Positions 25,057 through 36,588 of a stretch of 64,000 bases of DNA are shown here, in pieces (positions within the stretch are counted from its first letter, which is position 1; every line of letters begins with the position of its first letter). The translations under genes were made by a program, and so were the position numbers. The notes beneath the pieces were generated by a model, which was not told the origin of the DNA, did no database searches, and saw nothing but the letters and a program-made list of their open reading frames with translations. The DNA lies in contig NC_091325.1 in the NCBI RefSeq assembly GCF_038502225.1, forward strand, positions 27,323,725 to 27,387,724. Reading direction: 5' to 3'. The DNA comes from Cherax quadricarinatus. Taxonomy: Eukaryota > Arthropoda > Malacostraca > Decapoda > Parastacidae.

Positions 25057-25430
25057 AATGGTTCAGAGAACCGACAAGTTGTTAAATTAAGCACATGCGT
25101 AACACTTGGGGATATTTATTGTGGAAACGTTTCGCCACACAGTGGCTTCATCAGTCCAGTACAAAGAAGAATAGTGAAGAACAAAAGGAGTTTGAGGTAA
25201 TCAGTCCCTCAGCCTGGCGTCGATGTAATCAGTTCATCAGTCTTGATAAGAATACAGCATATGTGCGAAGGGGCTTATATACTGCCAACAGGTGAGGTAA
25301 AGAGGTCGTCGGCGGTGTCACCTTGGACAAATCCGTAGGTGGAAGTTGTAGTTCATGCCTGTACTATTAAGCAAGTATAGAATTCCCTGTATCAAGATTC
25401 CAAGATATTGTGTTTGACAGGAAAATAGAT
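25057..25430 (-). mobile_element. Penelope-type terminal repeat with hammerhead-like core
   Basis: Begins with the tag GGTTCAGAGAACCGACAAG, also found at 25437, then TTAAGCACATGCGTAACACTT. It holds a hammerhead core on the minus strand and runs into CAGTCCCTCAGCCTGG-type sequence also present in the fold-back element of LINE copy B. No protein is encoded. The right boundary is approximate. Confidence 0.6.
25129..25154 (-). ncRNA. Hammerhead-ribozyme core with canonical CTGATGA
   Basis: Read on the minus strand: CTGATGA (25154-25148), one A, stem GCCAC-TGT-GTGGC (25146-25134), GAAAC (25133-25129), then GTTTC with a very short stem III. This is the best-conserved core in the window. Very short stem III forms are known from Penelope-associated hammerheads and may need dimerisation. 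Self-cleavage is inferred. Confidence 0.6.
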
Positions 25431-25535
25431 AAATGGTTCAGAGAACCGACAAATTGATAAATTAGACACATGTGCAACACTTGGGAATCTTTATTCCACA
25501 ATAAAAATTTCCAAGTGTCGCACATGTGTTTAATA
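25431..25535. repeat. Short inverted Penelope-type remnant
   Basis: Same tag (AAATGGTTCAGAGAACCGAC) followed by inverted arms ACACATGTGCAACACTTGG and CCAAGTGTCGCACATGTGT around AATCTTTATTCCACAATAAA. The ribozyme part is absent, like the collapsed copy at 21699. Confidence 0.6.
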
Positions 25536-26241
25536 TTTGAACTCTGTCATCTCCTTCAGTAACCATAGTGAGACTTCATCATGTCAGGGAGCTTATTCTG
25601 TCAAGGTTATGGGTTAAAAGAGTGAGGTACACTACTTAGTTCCTCGTTTCCTCTAGCTGTTGTTTCGATCGTTAATGCTTCGATTATTAACGCTGACTGG
25701 AAAATCTGTGAAGTTCTTCACAGATTTCTCAGTCAGTCTTAGTGAAATCCCCAACCCTTATTTTCATCAGTCTAATTATAGGATCGTTCTTATTTTTCTG
25801 CTGATGTGATTGTGTAGCAGTTTGTGATGTTCTTAGCTTAAGTTTCTTAGTATTTTTTCGATTTTCTTCTTGTTTCTTCTGATTTAATAGGAATTCGCTC
25901 TTGTTCTACATCTAAATTACTTGATTCGCCTCTACGCAATTTTTTAAATTTCCCATAATCTTTTGGTGTTATAATAAATGATTTTTTTTTTCATTCATTA
26001 TTTATAAAACAGCAAGTAGTGTTTCAACTTCCCATTTCCCTAATTTTGAATTCTGATAGATTTTTCTGTGGCTTGTTTGCTGTTGTGTGAAACAATTCAA
26101 TCAAGTCTCGTCGTTTCTTTAATTAAGTTCATAAAGCAATTGCATTTCCAAAAGCAACGAATTCGTACATTTATTTTTATTATGATGGCAGTCACCTGTC
26201 TCTTTCCATCCATTCCATTTTGGTACATTACTCTCTAGTTT
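25536..26241. other. No gene seen
   Basis: AT-rich non-coding sequence. Confidence 0.5.
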
Positions 26242-26408
26242 GTATTCACACACTAATATGTATTCACATACTAGTATGTATTCACACACTAGTATATATT
26301 CACACACTAGTATGTATTTACACACTAGTATGTATTTACACACTAGTATGTATTTACACAGTAATATGTATTCACACACTTATATGTATTCAGACACTAG
26401 TATATATA
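26242..26408. repeat. 18-bp minisatellite, locus 1
   Basis: About nine copies of TATTCACACACTAGTATG with small variations. The same unit occurs at 58853-58962. Open frames across it are artefacts of the 18-bp period. Confidence 0.9.
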
Positions 26409-26419
26409 CAGTGTATATT

Positions 26420-27087
26420 CAGTTTCTCAAGGGTCGTGACAAATTAATTTTGGGTGTGATATATAGGCCCCCAAAATTTTATAGGGAGTGCAGTAAGCTG
26501 CTGTGAGACGAAATTCACAAGGCGGCTAGATATGAAAATGTCGTGTTATTGGGAGATTTTAACTTTAGACAAATTGATTGGAACAATTTGAGTCTAGTGA
26601 TGTTCTTGATACGATTCAGGACTGCTCGTTAAACAGTTTGTGACAGAACCAATTAGAGGAAACAATCTACTAGACTTGGTTGTTGCCAACAAGGAATCAC
26701 TATTTAATTAATAATCTTGAGGTTAATGATGAGCTTGGGGAAAGCGATCACAAATCGCTTAGTTGCGATATATCATAGAATTACCCAAATAACTGCAATC
26801 AAGTCTCTGTCCCAGACTTCCACGTGGCAGATTTCATGGCACTGAGAAATTACATGGGTTGGCTAATTTGGATCGACCTGACTATGGATCAGGTTGGTGG
26901 TGTTAGTTGCCAATATGACGTTTTTCAGAGCAAAGCTCTAGCTGCCCAGACAACTTATGTTCCAAGTAGGGAAATTAGATTAACTAAAAATGATCCCAAA
27001 TGGACAAACATTAAATTAAAACATCTCATTGGTCAAAGGAGAGGCATATACAGGCGTATCAAAAGAGGAGAGGGGCAGTTAAGAAAT

Positions 27088-27088
<1 letters not shown>
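26420..27088 (+). pseudogene. LINE endonuclease and linker fragment (F)
   Basis: Plus-strand CR1-like LINE fragment. Seen: KLILGVIYRPPKFY, then VVLLGDFNFRQIDWNN, an ESDHKSLSCDIS motif near 26740, and the endonuclease-RT linker DPKWTNIKLKHLIGQRRGIY ending in LRNQY at 27090. A stop at 26504 and frame changes break it. It ends at (AT)n directly before the palindrome. LINE H (56985-58612) begins about where this one stops. Confidence 0.8.

Positions 27089-27179
<91 letters not shown>
27089..27179. repeat. (AT)n microsatellite at the left edge of the palindrome
   Basis: AT tract of about 90 bp between the LINE F fragment and the left palindrome arm. Confidence 0.95.
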
Positions 27180-27180
<1 letters not shown>

Positions 27181-27183
<3 letters not shown>

Positions 27184-27400
27184 AAATTTCTCGATAATAC
27201 AATTTTTTGGATCCCCCCTATGGGGTTTTCGAAATTCTCCATCTCCTCGGATCAAGTTTTTTGGATTCCTCCCTATGGGGTTTTCGAAATTCTCCATCTC
27301 CTTGGATCAAGTTTTTTGGATTCCCCCCTATGGGGTTTTCGAAATTCCTCGGATCAAAGTTTTTGGAATCCCCCCTCTGGGGGTAAGCATTCAAAATAGA
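27181..27400. repeat. 55-bp tandem repeat, left copy
   Basis: Three to four units of GGGGTTTTCGAAATTCTCC then TCGGATCAAGTTTTTTGGAT, the mirror of 53216-53510. The left copy has fewer units. Confidence 0.88.
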
Positions 27401-27894
27401 CTCCTCCTATGGGGGCATGCTTACTACAGGTCTAATGAAGGGTGTTTACTCGGCGGTCAGTGACGTCACGTGTTGACCCAGCACACAGGTTGAATCAGGT
27501 CGCCCCCTATGTCAGTGACGTCACGCGCACACAGGCTGAATCTTGTCTACCCTTTTAGTTAATAAGGGGACACAGTACATCAGAAAGGCACATTTTTTCG
27601 TTAATACTCACAATTTCTTTACAACACAAGTCTAGACATTTTTTAACTATTTCATCTCAGGTCACTCCCCCCACGAAGTAACCTCCTCCCCACCCTCCCG
27701 AACCCTCACACTCCAACCAACACCTCACAATTTTCACTCATAACCCCCAATTTTTCTCGTTTTAACCCTTTTAGTTCATTAAAGTTAATAAGGGGACACA
27801 TGCATCAGAAAGTCACCACATCGCTTACATCCACTTTCGTTAAATTCACTACTCACAATTTTACATATTACGAAGTTAAATACGCACTTTTACT

Positions 27895-30000
27895 TTGAAC
27901 ATCTTCAAAACACTCTCATAAATCATTTGAATACTCACAAAAAATACCTTTATACATTTCCAAACAACACTGAAATACTCCAAAAAACATCATTCGAACA
28001 CCCCCAAATCACCTCTGAATACTCCCAGAACACCTTCATAAGTACTCTTGCACATCATTTGAACACCTTCATAAGTACTCTCATAATCATTTGTACACCT
28101 TCAAAAAACACCTTTGAATACTCACATAAACACCCTTGAACACCTTCAAAACACCTTCAAAGCACTCTCATAATCATTTGAACACACTCAAAACACCTTT
28201 GAATAACCTCAAAACACCTTTGAACACCTTCAAAACACCCTTGAACACCTTCAAAACACCCTTGAACACCTTCAAAAACAACATTTGAACACACTCAAAA
28301 CACCTTTGAACATTTCCAAAACACTATTTGAGTACTCCCAAATAAGATTTGACATCTCTAATTTATCTGCACTTACACATTTTCATTAAATTACAACTCA
28401 TCCCTCAGTCTCCAGACTAGGCATTTTCTCGTTTTTACCCTTTTAGTTCATTAAAGTTATTAAGGGGACACAATACATCAGAAAAAAGTCACAAAAACTA
28501 ACTCAAACACTTTACTTTGAACACCCCCAAAGTACTCTCATAATCATTTGAATACTCACATAAACACCCTTGAACACCTTCAAAACACCTTTGAATATCG
28601 TTTTTAAACTAATTTCATCACAACCCACTTATATCATCTTTTTTCGGTAACTCTAATTCGACTACACTACCCTCATCAATTACCAACAAATTTTACTCGT
28701 TTTTAACTAATGTCATCACTGTAACCAAGATTTTCACAAAAAAAAAAAAACTCTATGACACCTAACACACACGCACACACACACCCCACAACACCCACAA
28801 TTTTTCTCGTTTTAACCCTTTTAGTTCATTAAAGTTAATAAGGGGACACAGTACATCAGAAAGTCACATCAACAACATCCACAACCCACAATTTTTTCTC
28901 GTTTTAGGCCTTTTAGTTCATTTAAGTTAATAAGGGGGCACAGTACATCAGAAAAAGTCCCAACAACAACCCACTTATAACATCTTTTTTCGGTATCTCT
29001 AGTTCGACAACAACACCCACATCCCACAACACCCACGAACATTTCCAAAACACTATTTGAGTACTCCCAATTACACCACTGATTACTACTAAAACACCAC
29101 TGAATTCAATCAAAACACCCTTCAACACCTTCAAACACCCTTGAACACCTTCAAAACACTCTTGAACACCTTCAAAATCACCTTTGAACATTTCCAATCA
29201 ACACTGAAACACTTCCAAAAAACACAATTTGAGTATTCCCAATTACACCACTGAATACTACTAAAACACCGCTGAATTCAATCAAAACACCCTTCAACAC
29301 CTTCAAAACACCTTTGAACACCTTCAAAACACCTTTGACACCTTCAAAAACACCTTTGAACATTTCCAATCAACACTGAAACACTTCCAAAAAAAACACA
29401 ATTTGAGTACTCCCAATTACACCACTGAATACTACTAAAACACCGCTGAATTCAATCAAAACACCCTTCAACACCTTCAAAACACCTTTGAACACCTTTG
29501 AACACCTTCAAAAAAACATTTGAACACACTCAAAACACCTTTGAACACCTTTGAACATTTCCAAACAACACTGAAACACTTCCAAAAACACCATTTGAGT
29601 ACTCCCAAATACACCACTGAATACTAAAACACCGCTGAATTCAATCAAAACACCCTTCAACACCTTCAAAACACCTTTGAACACCTTTGAACACCTTCAA
29701 AAAAACATTTGAACACACTCAAAACACCTTTGAACACCTTTGAACATTTCCAAACAACACTGAAACACTTCCAAAAACACCATTTGAGTACTCCCAAATA
29801 CACCACTGAATACTAAAACACCACTGAATACACTCAAAACACCACCAAAATCACCATAAACTAAGATCAACACCCACATCCCACAACACCCACAACCCAC
29901 AACACCCACAATTTTTTTCTCGTTTTATCTAATTTCATCAGAAAGTCACAACACCCACACCCCCCATTTTTTTCTCGTTTTAACCCTTTTAGTTCATTAA
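27895..30000. repeat. Minisatellite of the CACCTTCAAAACACC type with embedded modules, left arm
   Basis: Long, irregular array of a 21-bp unit (TTCAAAACACCCTTGAACACC) with 10-bp and 11-bp subunits and a larger block (CACTGAATACTACTAAAACACC) repeated at about 29050, 29250, 29430, 29610 and 29800. The TAAGGGGACAC module recurs within it. Open frames on either strand follow the 21-bp period and are not genes. Confidence 0.85.
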
Positions 30001-30103
30001 AGTTAATAAGGGGACACACTACATCAGAAAAAGTCCCAACAACAACCCACTTATAACATTTTTTTTTCGGTATCTCTAGTTCGACAACAACACCCACAAC
30101 ACC

Positions 30104-30108
30104 CACAT
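30104..30108. other. Target-site duplication of element A (left)
   Basis: CACAT immediately left of the 5' LTR, repeated at 38421-38425 after the 3' LTR. Confidence 0.9.
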
Positions 30109-31324
30109 TGTTGCAACCCCTGAATGGGTTACAATGATGATTATGTATATATAATGTATATTACCTTTTCATTTAATTTTATATTGCTTATATTTGCGAT
30201 AATAGCTAAATCGTAAATGTATGACTTTATATTATTATTTGACTGTTATATTGTTATTTAGCTTATGTTGTTAGGATGTATATAAAATGTGCTCAGTTAG
30301 TCTTGATTGTCAAACTACTGTAATTATCGCTTGTCGCTCGTTATACTGCCGGCTTCTGAGCTGCAGTTGTCCACGTAGCTATCACGTGATCGAGGGGGGG
30401 TGTCCTCACCTCTTGTGAAATTGTCAGTCTGCTGGAGACTCGCTTGGTGGTTGGACAGATTGTCTGTCTCATTATTCTTGTTAGTTCTGTAGAACATTGT
30501 TCACAGAACATTGTAAAGACTTAGTGATTTTCGACGTTGTACTGAGGTTGTGTGTCACAGACACTCTGAACATCTCAGGTCCTTAGCTATAGCTTCTGAC
30601 CTAATTTTGTACTGGTTCCTGTGTATTGTCACAGTCACAGTTTTTCCTATGCTGAACGTAGATTCAGTATTTTGGGAGTTTTGTAACTTGTGGAGGATCT
30701 GCAGATGGTCCCTACTTAGTGTTATATTATTTCCCAGTTCCTGATTCTGTATCGCAGTCGCTTGATATTGCATTGCTATTGGGCTTAGCATTCTTTGTTG
30801 TTCAAGCAGACTGTTCGGGTTGCCAGTCGGTCAAGAAGTTAGTTTATTTGAGGACTTTGTCAGTCACTTGTTTAAGTCTTATTCGAGTCTTGAGACATAG
30901 CTAACTACTTAAGAGCACTTACACGCATACACACACTTACTTGTACATATTTGTAATATCTTATTAAATGTTAATGTACCTGACGGTACTTAAGAATTAT
31001 AAATGTGATATGTGCTTTCAGCACAATAATATTGAACTCGAGAGATTGATTTTAATTTGATTGCTGTAATTAATTGACTTTGATAATATACCTCTAGACA
31101 ACTTACTACTTAATAAATTTATTAAATTTTAATTTCTCTAGTTAGTAGCCTACCAGTTGTAATCCTGAAGCACTATTGAATAATACAGAATTCTTATGGA
31201 TAATTGGACAAGGATACTGACTACTTGTTACGAAAACCCAGTAACAGGCTGGATGCTAGAAGGGCAGTCCTTTCTAGTATTCACTGGAGATCTCTAAGCT
31301 TTTAGAATCGCGTTTTTTGTAACA
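30109..31324 (+). repeat. 5' LTR of element A
   Basis: 1216 bp from TGTTGCAACCCC to GTTTTTTGTAACA (TG...CA ends). It pairs with 37205-38420 at a constant offset of 7096 bp with no difference that I can see. Small open frames inside it occur in both LTRs and are not credited. Confidence 0.96.
30279..30287 (+). promoter_or_regulatory. Candidate TATA box of the LTR promoter
   Basis: TATATAAAA about 170 bp into the LTR, repeated at 37375-37383 in the 3' LTR. A U3 TATA box is expected for LTR-driven transcription; the start site is not determined. Confidence 0.5.
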
Positions 31325-31326
31325 AA

Positions 31327-31344
31327 TGGGGGCCTGTCCGGGAG
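31327..31344 (+). other. Primer-binding site of element A
   Basis: TGGGGGCCTGTCCGGGAG, two bases after the LTR. It begins with the TGG expected for a tRNA 3' CCA and resembles the tRNA-Pro site of many retroelements at most positions. A 37-bp tandem duplication (31334-31370 and 31371-31407) copies most of it. The tRNA assignment is tentative. Confidence 0.65.
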
Positions 31345-31646
31345 GCTCTTGATCCAAGGTGTTGGAGAAACTGTCCGGGAGGCTCTTGATCCAAGGTGTT
31401 GGAGAAGTTGTCCAGTTTGACATACTAGTAACTCTATGGTCAAACACTTTGAGTACTTTCCTAATCTGAAGACTTTGAGTTTAGTCTTGTACAACATACC
31501 AGGTGGATGTATGTACCTGACTGAGTCTCTTGATCCAAGGAGATGGAAATACGGTTTATGAGTTCTAACTCTAGGACAACTAACACTAAAATTCCTATTA
31601 GGATTATAGTTTCCCATAATCACTCTCTCGTAGTACAATTATTTTC

Positions 31647-33198
31647 GTGATGTATGCCAAAGTGAAACAGTTAATTGATACTCTGACTTTGTCTGAGTTA
31701 AGTACATTAAAACTTCAGACGTGTTGGCAAGTAGCCAAGTATCTCGGTGTGACGTATAACAGGAATTACACCGCAGAAACTGTCAGAGCATTAATTAAAG
31801 ATATATTGTTTCCTGCTCGTACAGAGATGTCTGATTATGATTCAGATTCAGAAAGCCTAGTGTCACAATTAGGAAGTATGGCTCTATTTGAAGTTGAAGA
31901 AAGAGCAACTAGAGCAGAAGTGAGCCTAGTGTCTGAGCCAAGTGTAGCTCAGTTCTCGCTCGCTCCTTCCCTCACTGACACTATAGTACAGAGTGTAGCT
32001 GTTAGCTTGACTCAGCCTAATACTAGTACAGTGTATACTACACCTGTATTTACTTATCCTAGACCAGATCTAGACACTCTAGAGACGGCTGGACCAAGTG
32101 TCCGACCTAAGGACCGTCCAGACCATGGTAATTTCCCTACTCCTCCATTACCTACTGGTCCTATCTCTCAGGAACAGTTTGAGAGGTTTGAACGCCTCCT
32201 TATGTTGCAGACTGCACAAATAGAGGCACAGAGGAGATTGAACGAAGAAGATTTCCAAAGAAAAAAATGTTCGTCTGTTAAGACTACAGACTGATAGATC
32301 ACAGGACACATTTAATATGCAGAAAGCTGCATCCATGGTTCCTAAGTTTTTTGAAAGTGACTTAGACACATATTTTGATGTGTTTGAGAACCAGGCTCGT
32401 GCTATGAACTGGCCACGTAAGCACTGGGCAACATTGCTTCATACTGCTTTGACGGGAAGAGCTCAAACTTGTACGGCTGCTTTACCATTTGCTAAGTACA
32501 TTAGTTATGACGCTGTCAAACAAACTATTCTAGAGACATATAACTTGTTACCTGTAAGTTATCAAAGAGCATTTCGTACGTTACAACGACGACAAGATCA
32601 AACTTGTGTAGAGTTTGCTCGTGAGAAAAAAGTTGCATTTGAGAGATGGACTAGAGCTGCCAAGTGTACCAACTACGACAGCCTTGTTCAGTTGTTACTA
32701 CACGAAGAGTTTAACAACTGTATGCCTGCTGACATACAAGAATATCCGATCGATCATACTACCTCAGATATTCTAGAAACTGCAGCATTAGCAGACAATT
32801 ATGAGATTTCTCACAAACTTGTACGTACTAAAACACAAAGAAACAAGGTAACTAAAAATTGTCCTAGAAGTTGGCAACCTAAATCAGCTGCTTATTGCCG
32901 GCCTGATGTACCTGCTACTATAACTTATCGTACCTTTACCAGGAAAACTAACAATCCTGAATCTGTCTCTGTGGCTAGACAGAAATCTGGTATCGAGAAG
33001 AAGAAAGTTAAATGTACCTATTGTAACAGAAAAGGACATACTAGAGAGTATTGCTATAAGTTAGAAAGAGATACGAGAAACAGTCGTGTGGCTGGCGCCC
33101 CCACTCAAGTCGTATCCTCTTCCGTGAAACAAAGACACCAAAAGCCTAGCAATGCCTCTGATCCTACTGTTTTAGATAATGTTACTCAGGATAGATGA
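31647..33198 (+). pseudogene. Element A gag, with one frameshift
   Basis: The N-terminal piece 31647-32294 starts at ATG and resembles element B's gag start (LSELSTLKLQTCWQVAKYLG against LPKLSLQRCWQIARSIG). The frame is lost at an A7 run, 32261-32267. The C-terminal piece continues in another frame to 33198, with the capsid-like FDVFENQARAMNWPRKHWA and a CCHC zinc knuckle, CTYCNRKGHTREYC, near 33013-33054. Gag forms the particle and binds genomic RNA. A one-base indel or a sequencing error explains the break. The frame ends in TGA at 33196-33198 and stays open beyond it into pol. Confidence 0.88.
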
Positions 33199-33240
33199 CT
33201 AGAGTCAGAAAGTGTATCTGACGAAAAGATTCGTTCAGCG

Positions 33241-36200
33241 ATGAGTCCTTACTTTTCGAGAGATAAAGTAGGATTTGACGAATCACATCTAACTGAGATA
33301 ATTTCTTTCAGAGACACTGGCAGTTATCTCACATTGTTAAGAGAAGATGTACTGCCCATAACTGACGATACCTATTGCAAGATAGATGTATTGTTAGAAG
33401 CCTATGGAGGGGCTGTTATAAAAGTGCCTCTTCACAAAGTTTATATTGAAACAAGCTATTATACTGGTTATATTTCAGTGGGTATATCCAGTGGTGTATT
33501 TCCCATCAGGTCAGTGGACTTGTTGATAGGGAACGATATCCTTCATGCTGGTATATGTAAAGAACCACTTGTGATTGATAATAACACTGATGATAATTAT
33601 GCCATTGAAGCTTGTAGAGAGAAACCTATTTTATTTCCTCTCAGCGCAATTACTAGAGCTATGTCAAAGATTCAACAACCATCCTTGTATCCTGTTGAGT
33701 TAGTGGATGACAATGATTTGGGGTTGAATATGTTGTTTAGTGACGCTCTGCGCCCAGGATCATTAACACTGACTCCCCCCGGTCATCAACCTAGTCAGGA
33801 CACAACTGACGTTAAATTTCTAACTCATGATGATTTAATCAAGGATCAGTTTGTTGATCAGTCATTGGAAAGACTGAGAGATATAGCAGTTACTGAGAGT
33901 GAAGCAAAGGATCTCGATAATTGTTACTATTATAGTAACGGTGTATTGATGGAGAAAAACACATGTAAGTTGTCAGCTGATAGTGTTTCCAACACAGTCA
34001 AGAATCTAGTAGTGTTACCAGTTACATTTCGTGAACAAGCCATTGATTTTGCTCACAATAGTCCCATTGGAGGACATTTGGGTGTCAAGAAGACACTCGG
34101 TAAACTGGCAAAACATTTTACTTGGCCAAAGATGAAGGAAACAGTAGCTGATCATGTGCGACGTTGCCACGTGTGTCAAGTGACAGGCAAGCCAGCGCAC
34201 ACACCTCCTCCTGCGCCTCTCATTCCTATCACCGTGGATGGTGAACCATTCTCACGTCTTATTATTGATTGTGTTGGTCCTTTACCTAGAACCAAACTAG
34301 GAAACCAATACTTATTTACTATTATGGACGCTGCAACGCGCTATCCCGAAGCTATTCCTATGAGAAAAATTAATGCTCGTGCTATTGTGAGAGCGCTGAT
34401 GAAATTTTTCTCCCAGGTTGGATTGCCACGAGAGATACAATCAGATCAAGGATCTAATTTCACTTCTAAGATCTTTCGAGAAGCCTTATCCCACCTAGGA
34501 ATAAAGTCTGTACTTTCAACCAGTTATCATCCACAGTCACAAGGGGCTCTAGAGAGATTTCATCAGACATTGAAGTCTATGATGAGAGCTTATTGTGAGC
34601 ATTTTTCTAGAGACTGGGATGAGGGTATACCTTTTCTTCTGTTCGCTATGAGAGAAAGTGAGCAAGAAAGTCTCGGATTTAGTCCGTTTGAATTAATATT
34701 CGGACACCAAGTGCGTGGTCCTCTTGCAGTGTTGAAAGACGTGTGGACAGGAAAATCAAATCCATCATTGAGTACTTCACCTTCATTAATGCAGCAACAT
34801 TTGACAGCCGCTAGAGAGCTAGCTTCGAAAAACCTAGTTTCAGCCCAAGCTAGAATGAAGCAACATTATGACAAGCGTGCTGTCTCTCGTTCTTTTAAAG
34901 CAGGAGATAAGGTGATGGCTCGGAAATTAGTACCAGGTCATGCTCTACAAGCCAGGTATGATGGTCCCCTGGAAGTAGTGAAAAAGCTTAGCGACGTAAA
35001 TTATTTGGTACGTACGCCTGGGAAAAAGAAATCTAATCATGTGTACCATGTTAACCAGCTCAAGGCTTACTACGCTAGTCCTCTACCTACTACTTCTATT
35101 CTTCCTAGGACAGAGGAAGAAAACGTCAGTCTACCTGACATCTCTAGAGGTATAGAGGTTCGTTTAGAAAATTCAGTGACTCTACAATCACTAGACGATT
35201 TTCTTAGTAACCTTGGGAGTGATAAAGCTGGTGATATTAAAAACATGATTTTGCATTTCCCTGAATTGTTCGGTGATGTTCCTAAACGTTGTACTCTGGG
35301 TGTACATGACGTTGATGTACAGGGAGCATCACCCATTAAGCAATCACCATATAGGATGAGTCCAACAAAGCATAAAGCATTAAGAGAAGAAGTTGATTTT
35401 CTGTTATCTCACGGACTTATTGAACGCAGTAAAAGTCCATGGGCATCTCCCTGTATTTTAGTGCCTAAACCTGACGGTAGTTTCAGGATGTGCACTGATT
35501 ACAGGAAAGTGAACTCTGTCACCTTGCCTGATGGTTATCCTCTAACTCGCATTGACGACCTTATTGACCGTGTGTCAGGAGCCCAGTTTGTCAGCCGTTT
35601 AGATCTCTTACGAGGCTATTATCAAGTCCCGCTTACTGAACGTGCTCAAGAAATATCTGCTTTTACTGTTCAAGATGGATTGTTTAACTACCTCGTCACC
35701 CCCTTCGGCCTATGTAACGTGGCTTCTTCATTCCAGCGTATAATGAACGAGTTGACTCACAACTTAGAAGGAGTAGAAGCCTACCTTGACGACTTAGTGG
35801 TGTACAGTGACGAGTGGGAACAGCACTTGACGCGTCTCAGAGCATTGTTTGAGAGACTGGCGCACTACAACTTCACTGTTAACTTAGCCAAATGTAGTTT
35901 TGGTCAAGCCAAGATTACCTATCTAGGCTTTTGTATCGGCCAAGGTGAGGTTGCTCCTATTGAGGCTAAGGTTCGTGCAATTTCTGAATTTCCAGTGCCA
36001 CAGGATAGGAAAGGAGTACAGAGATTCCTGGGTATGGCAGGATATTATCGCAGGTTCTGTCCAAACTTTTCTCAGATTGCAGCTCCTCTCACTGAGCTTA
36101 CTAGTAGCAAAGTTCAGTTCACCTGGACTAGAGATTGTTCAGACTCGTTCAAAAGGTTGAAACGTTTGCTCTCCTCTGCTCCTGTGTTGAAGAGTCCTAA

Positions 36201-36588
36201 TTTCAACCTTCCCTTCTTTTTACATATAGATGCGAGTGGCTATGCAGTGGGTGCTGTGCTGCTCCAACAGTCAACATCCACTGATATTCTCCATCCTATA
36301 TGTTACTATTCATCTAAGCTTAAACGACACCAGAAAAATTATGCCACTATTGAGAAAGAGGCTCTAGCTCTTGTGGTGTCATTGGAACATTTTGACGTGT
36401 ATTTGGGCACTTCCCCATTTAAAATTAACGTTTTTTCAGACCACAATCCACTCACCTATATAAATACTATGAAAAGTAAAAATGCTAGGATCATGAGGTG
36501 GGCCCTCAGAATCCAACCTTATTCTATTAGTATAAAACACATAAGTGGTCATTGTAATGTAATTGCTGACGCTCTGTCTCGTCCTTAA
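33241..36588 (+). CDS. Element A pol: protease, integrase, reverse transcriptase, RNase H
   Basis: 1115 residues from the first ATG; the frame is open from 33199. Domains: aspartic protease with D25-T26-G27 (FRDTGSYL); integrase zinc finger HHCC at about 271-313 (HNSPIGGHL ... CHVCQVTGK); integrase core with IDCVGPLP near 341, QSDQGSNF near 400 and QGALERFHQ near 434; a GPY/F-like module near 570-605; RT from about 700, with FRMCTDYRKVN and the catalytic YLDD near 847; RNase H from about 990 (LHIDASGYAVGAVLL) to DALSRP. Integrase before RT is the Gmr1-type order, while the RT and integrase sequences are Gypsy-like. Intact. Expression probably needs readthrough of the TGA before it. Confidence 0.95.
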   Translation: MSPYFSRDKVGFDESHLTEIISFRDTGSYLTLLREDVLPITDDTYCKIDVLLEAYGGAVIKVPLHKVYIETSYYTGYISVGISSGVFPIRSVDLLIGNDILHAGICKEPLVIDNNTDDNYAIEACREKPILFPLSAITRAMSKIQQPSLYPVELVDDNDLGLNMLFSDALRPGSLTLTPPGHQPSQDTTDVKFLTHDDLIKDQFVDQSLERLRDIAVTESEAKDLDNCYYYSNGVLMEKNTCKLSADSVSNTVKNLVVLPVTFREQAIDFAHNSPIGGHLGVKKTLGKLAKHFTWPKMKETVADHVRRCHVCQVTGKPAHTPPPAPLIPITVDGEPFSRLIIDCVGPLPRTKLGNQYLFTIMDAATRYPEAIPMRKINARAIVRALMKFFSQVGLPREIQSDQGSNFTSKIFREALSHLGIKSVLSTSYHPQSQGALERFHQTLKSMMRAYCEHFSRDWDEGIPFLLFAMRESEQESLGFSPFELIFGHQVRGPLAVLKDVWTGKSNPSLSTSPSLMQQHLTAARELASKNLVSAQARMKQHYDKRAVSRSFKAGDKVMARKLVPGHALQARYDGPLEVVKKLSDVNYLVRTPGKKKSNHVYHVNQLKAYYASPLPTTSILPRTEEENVSLPDISRGIEVRLENSVTLQSLDDFLSNLGSDKAGDIKNMILHFPELFGDVPKRCTLGVHDVDVQGASPIKQSPYRMSPTKHKALREEVDFLLSHGLIERSKSPWASPCILVPKPDGSFRMCTDYRKVNSVTLPDGYPLTRIDDLIDRVSGAQFVSRLDLLRGYYQVPLTERAQEISAFTVQDGLFNYLVTPFGLCNVASSFQRIMNELTHNLEGVEAYLDDLVVYSDEWEQHLTRLRALFERLAHYNFTVNLAKCSFGQAKITYLGFCIGQGEVAPIEAKVRAISEFPVPQDRKGVQRFLGMAGYYRRFCPNFSQIAAPLTELTSSKVQFTWTRDCSDSFKRLKRLLSSAPVLKSPNFNLPFFLHIDASGYAVGAVLLQQSTSTDILHPICYYSSKLKRHQKNYATIEKEALALVVSLEHFDVYLGTSPFKINVFSDHNPLTYINTMKSKNARIMRWALRIQPYSISIKHISGHCNVIADALSRP

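Noticed and set aside
30550..30744. Small conserved frames in the LTRs (also 37646-37840)
   Set aside because: They are identical only because the two LTRs are identical; no domain is recognised.
33241..36588. Ty1/copia classification from integrase-before-RT order
   Set aside because: RT, RNase H and integrase motifs and the GPY/F-like module are Gypsy-like; the order is known in the Gmr1 group.
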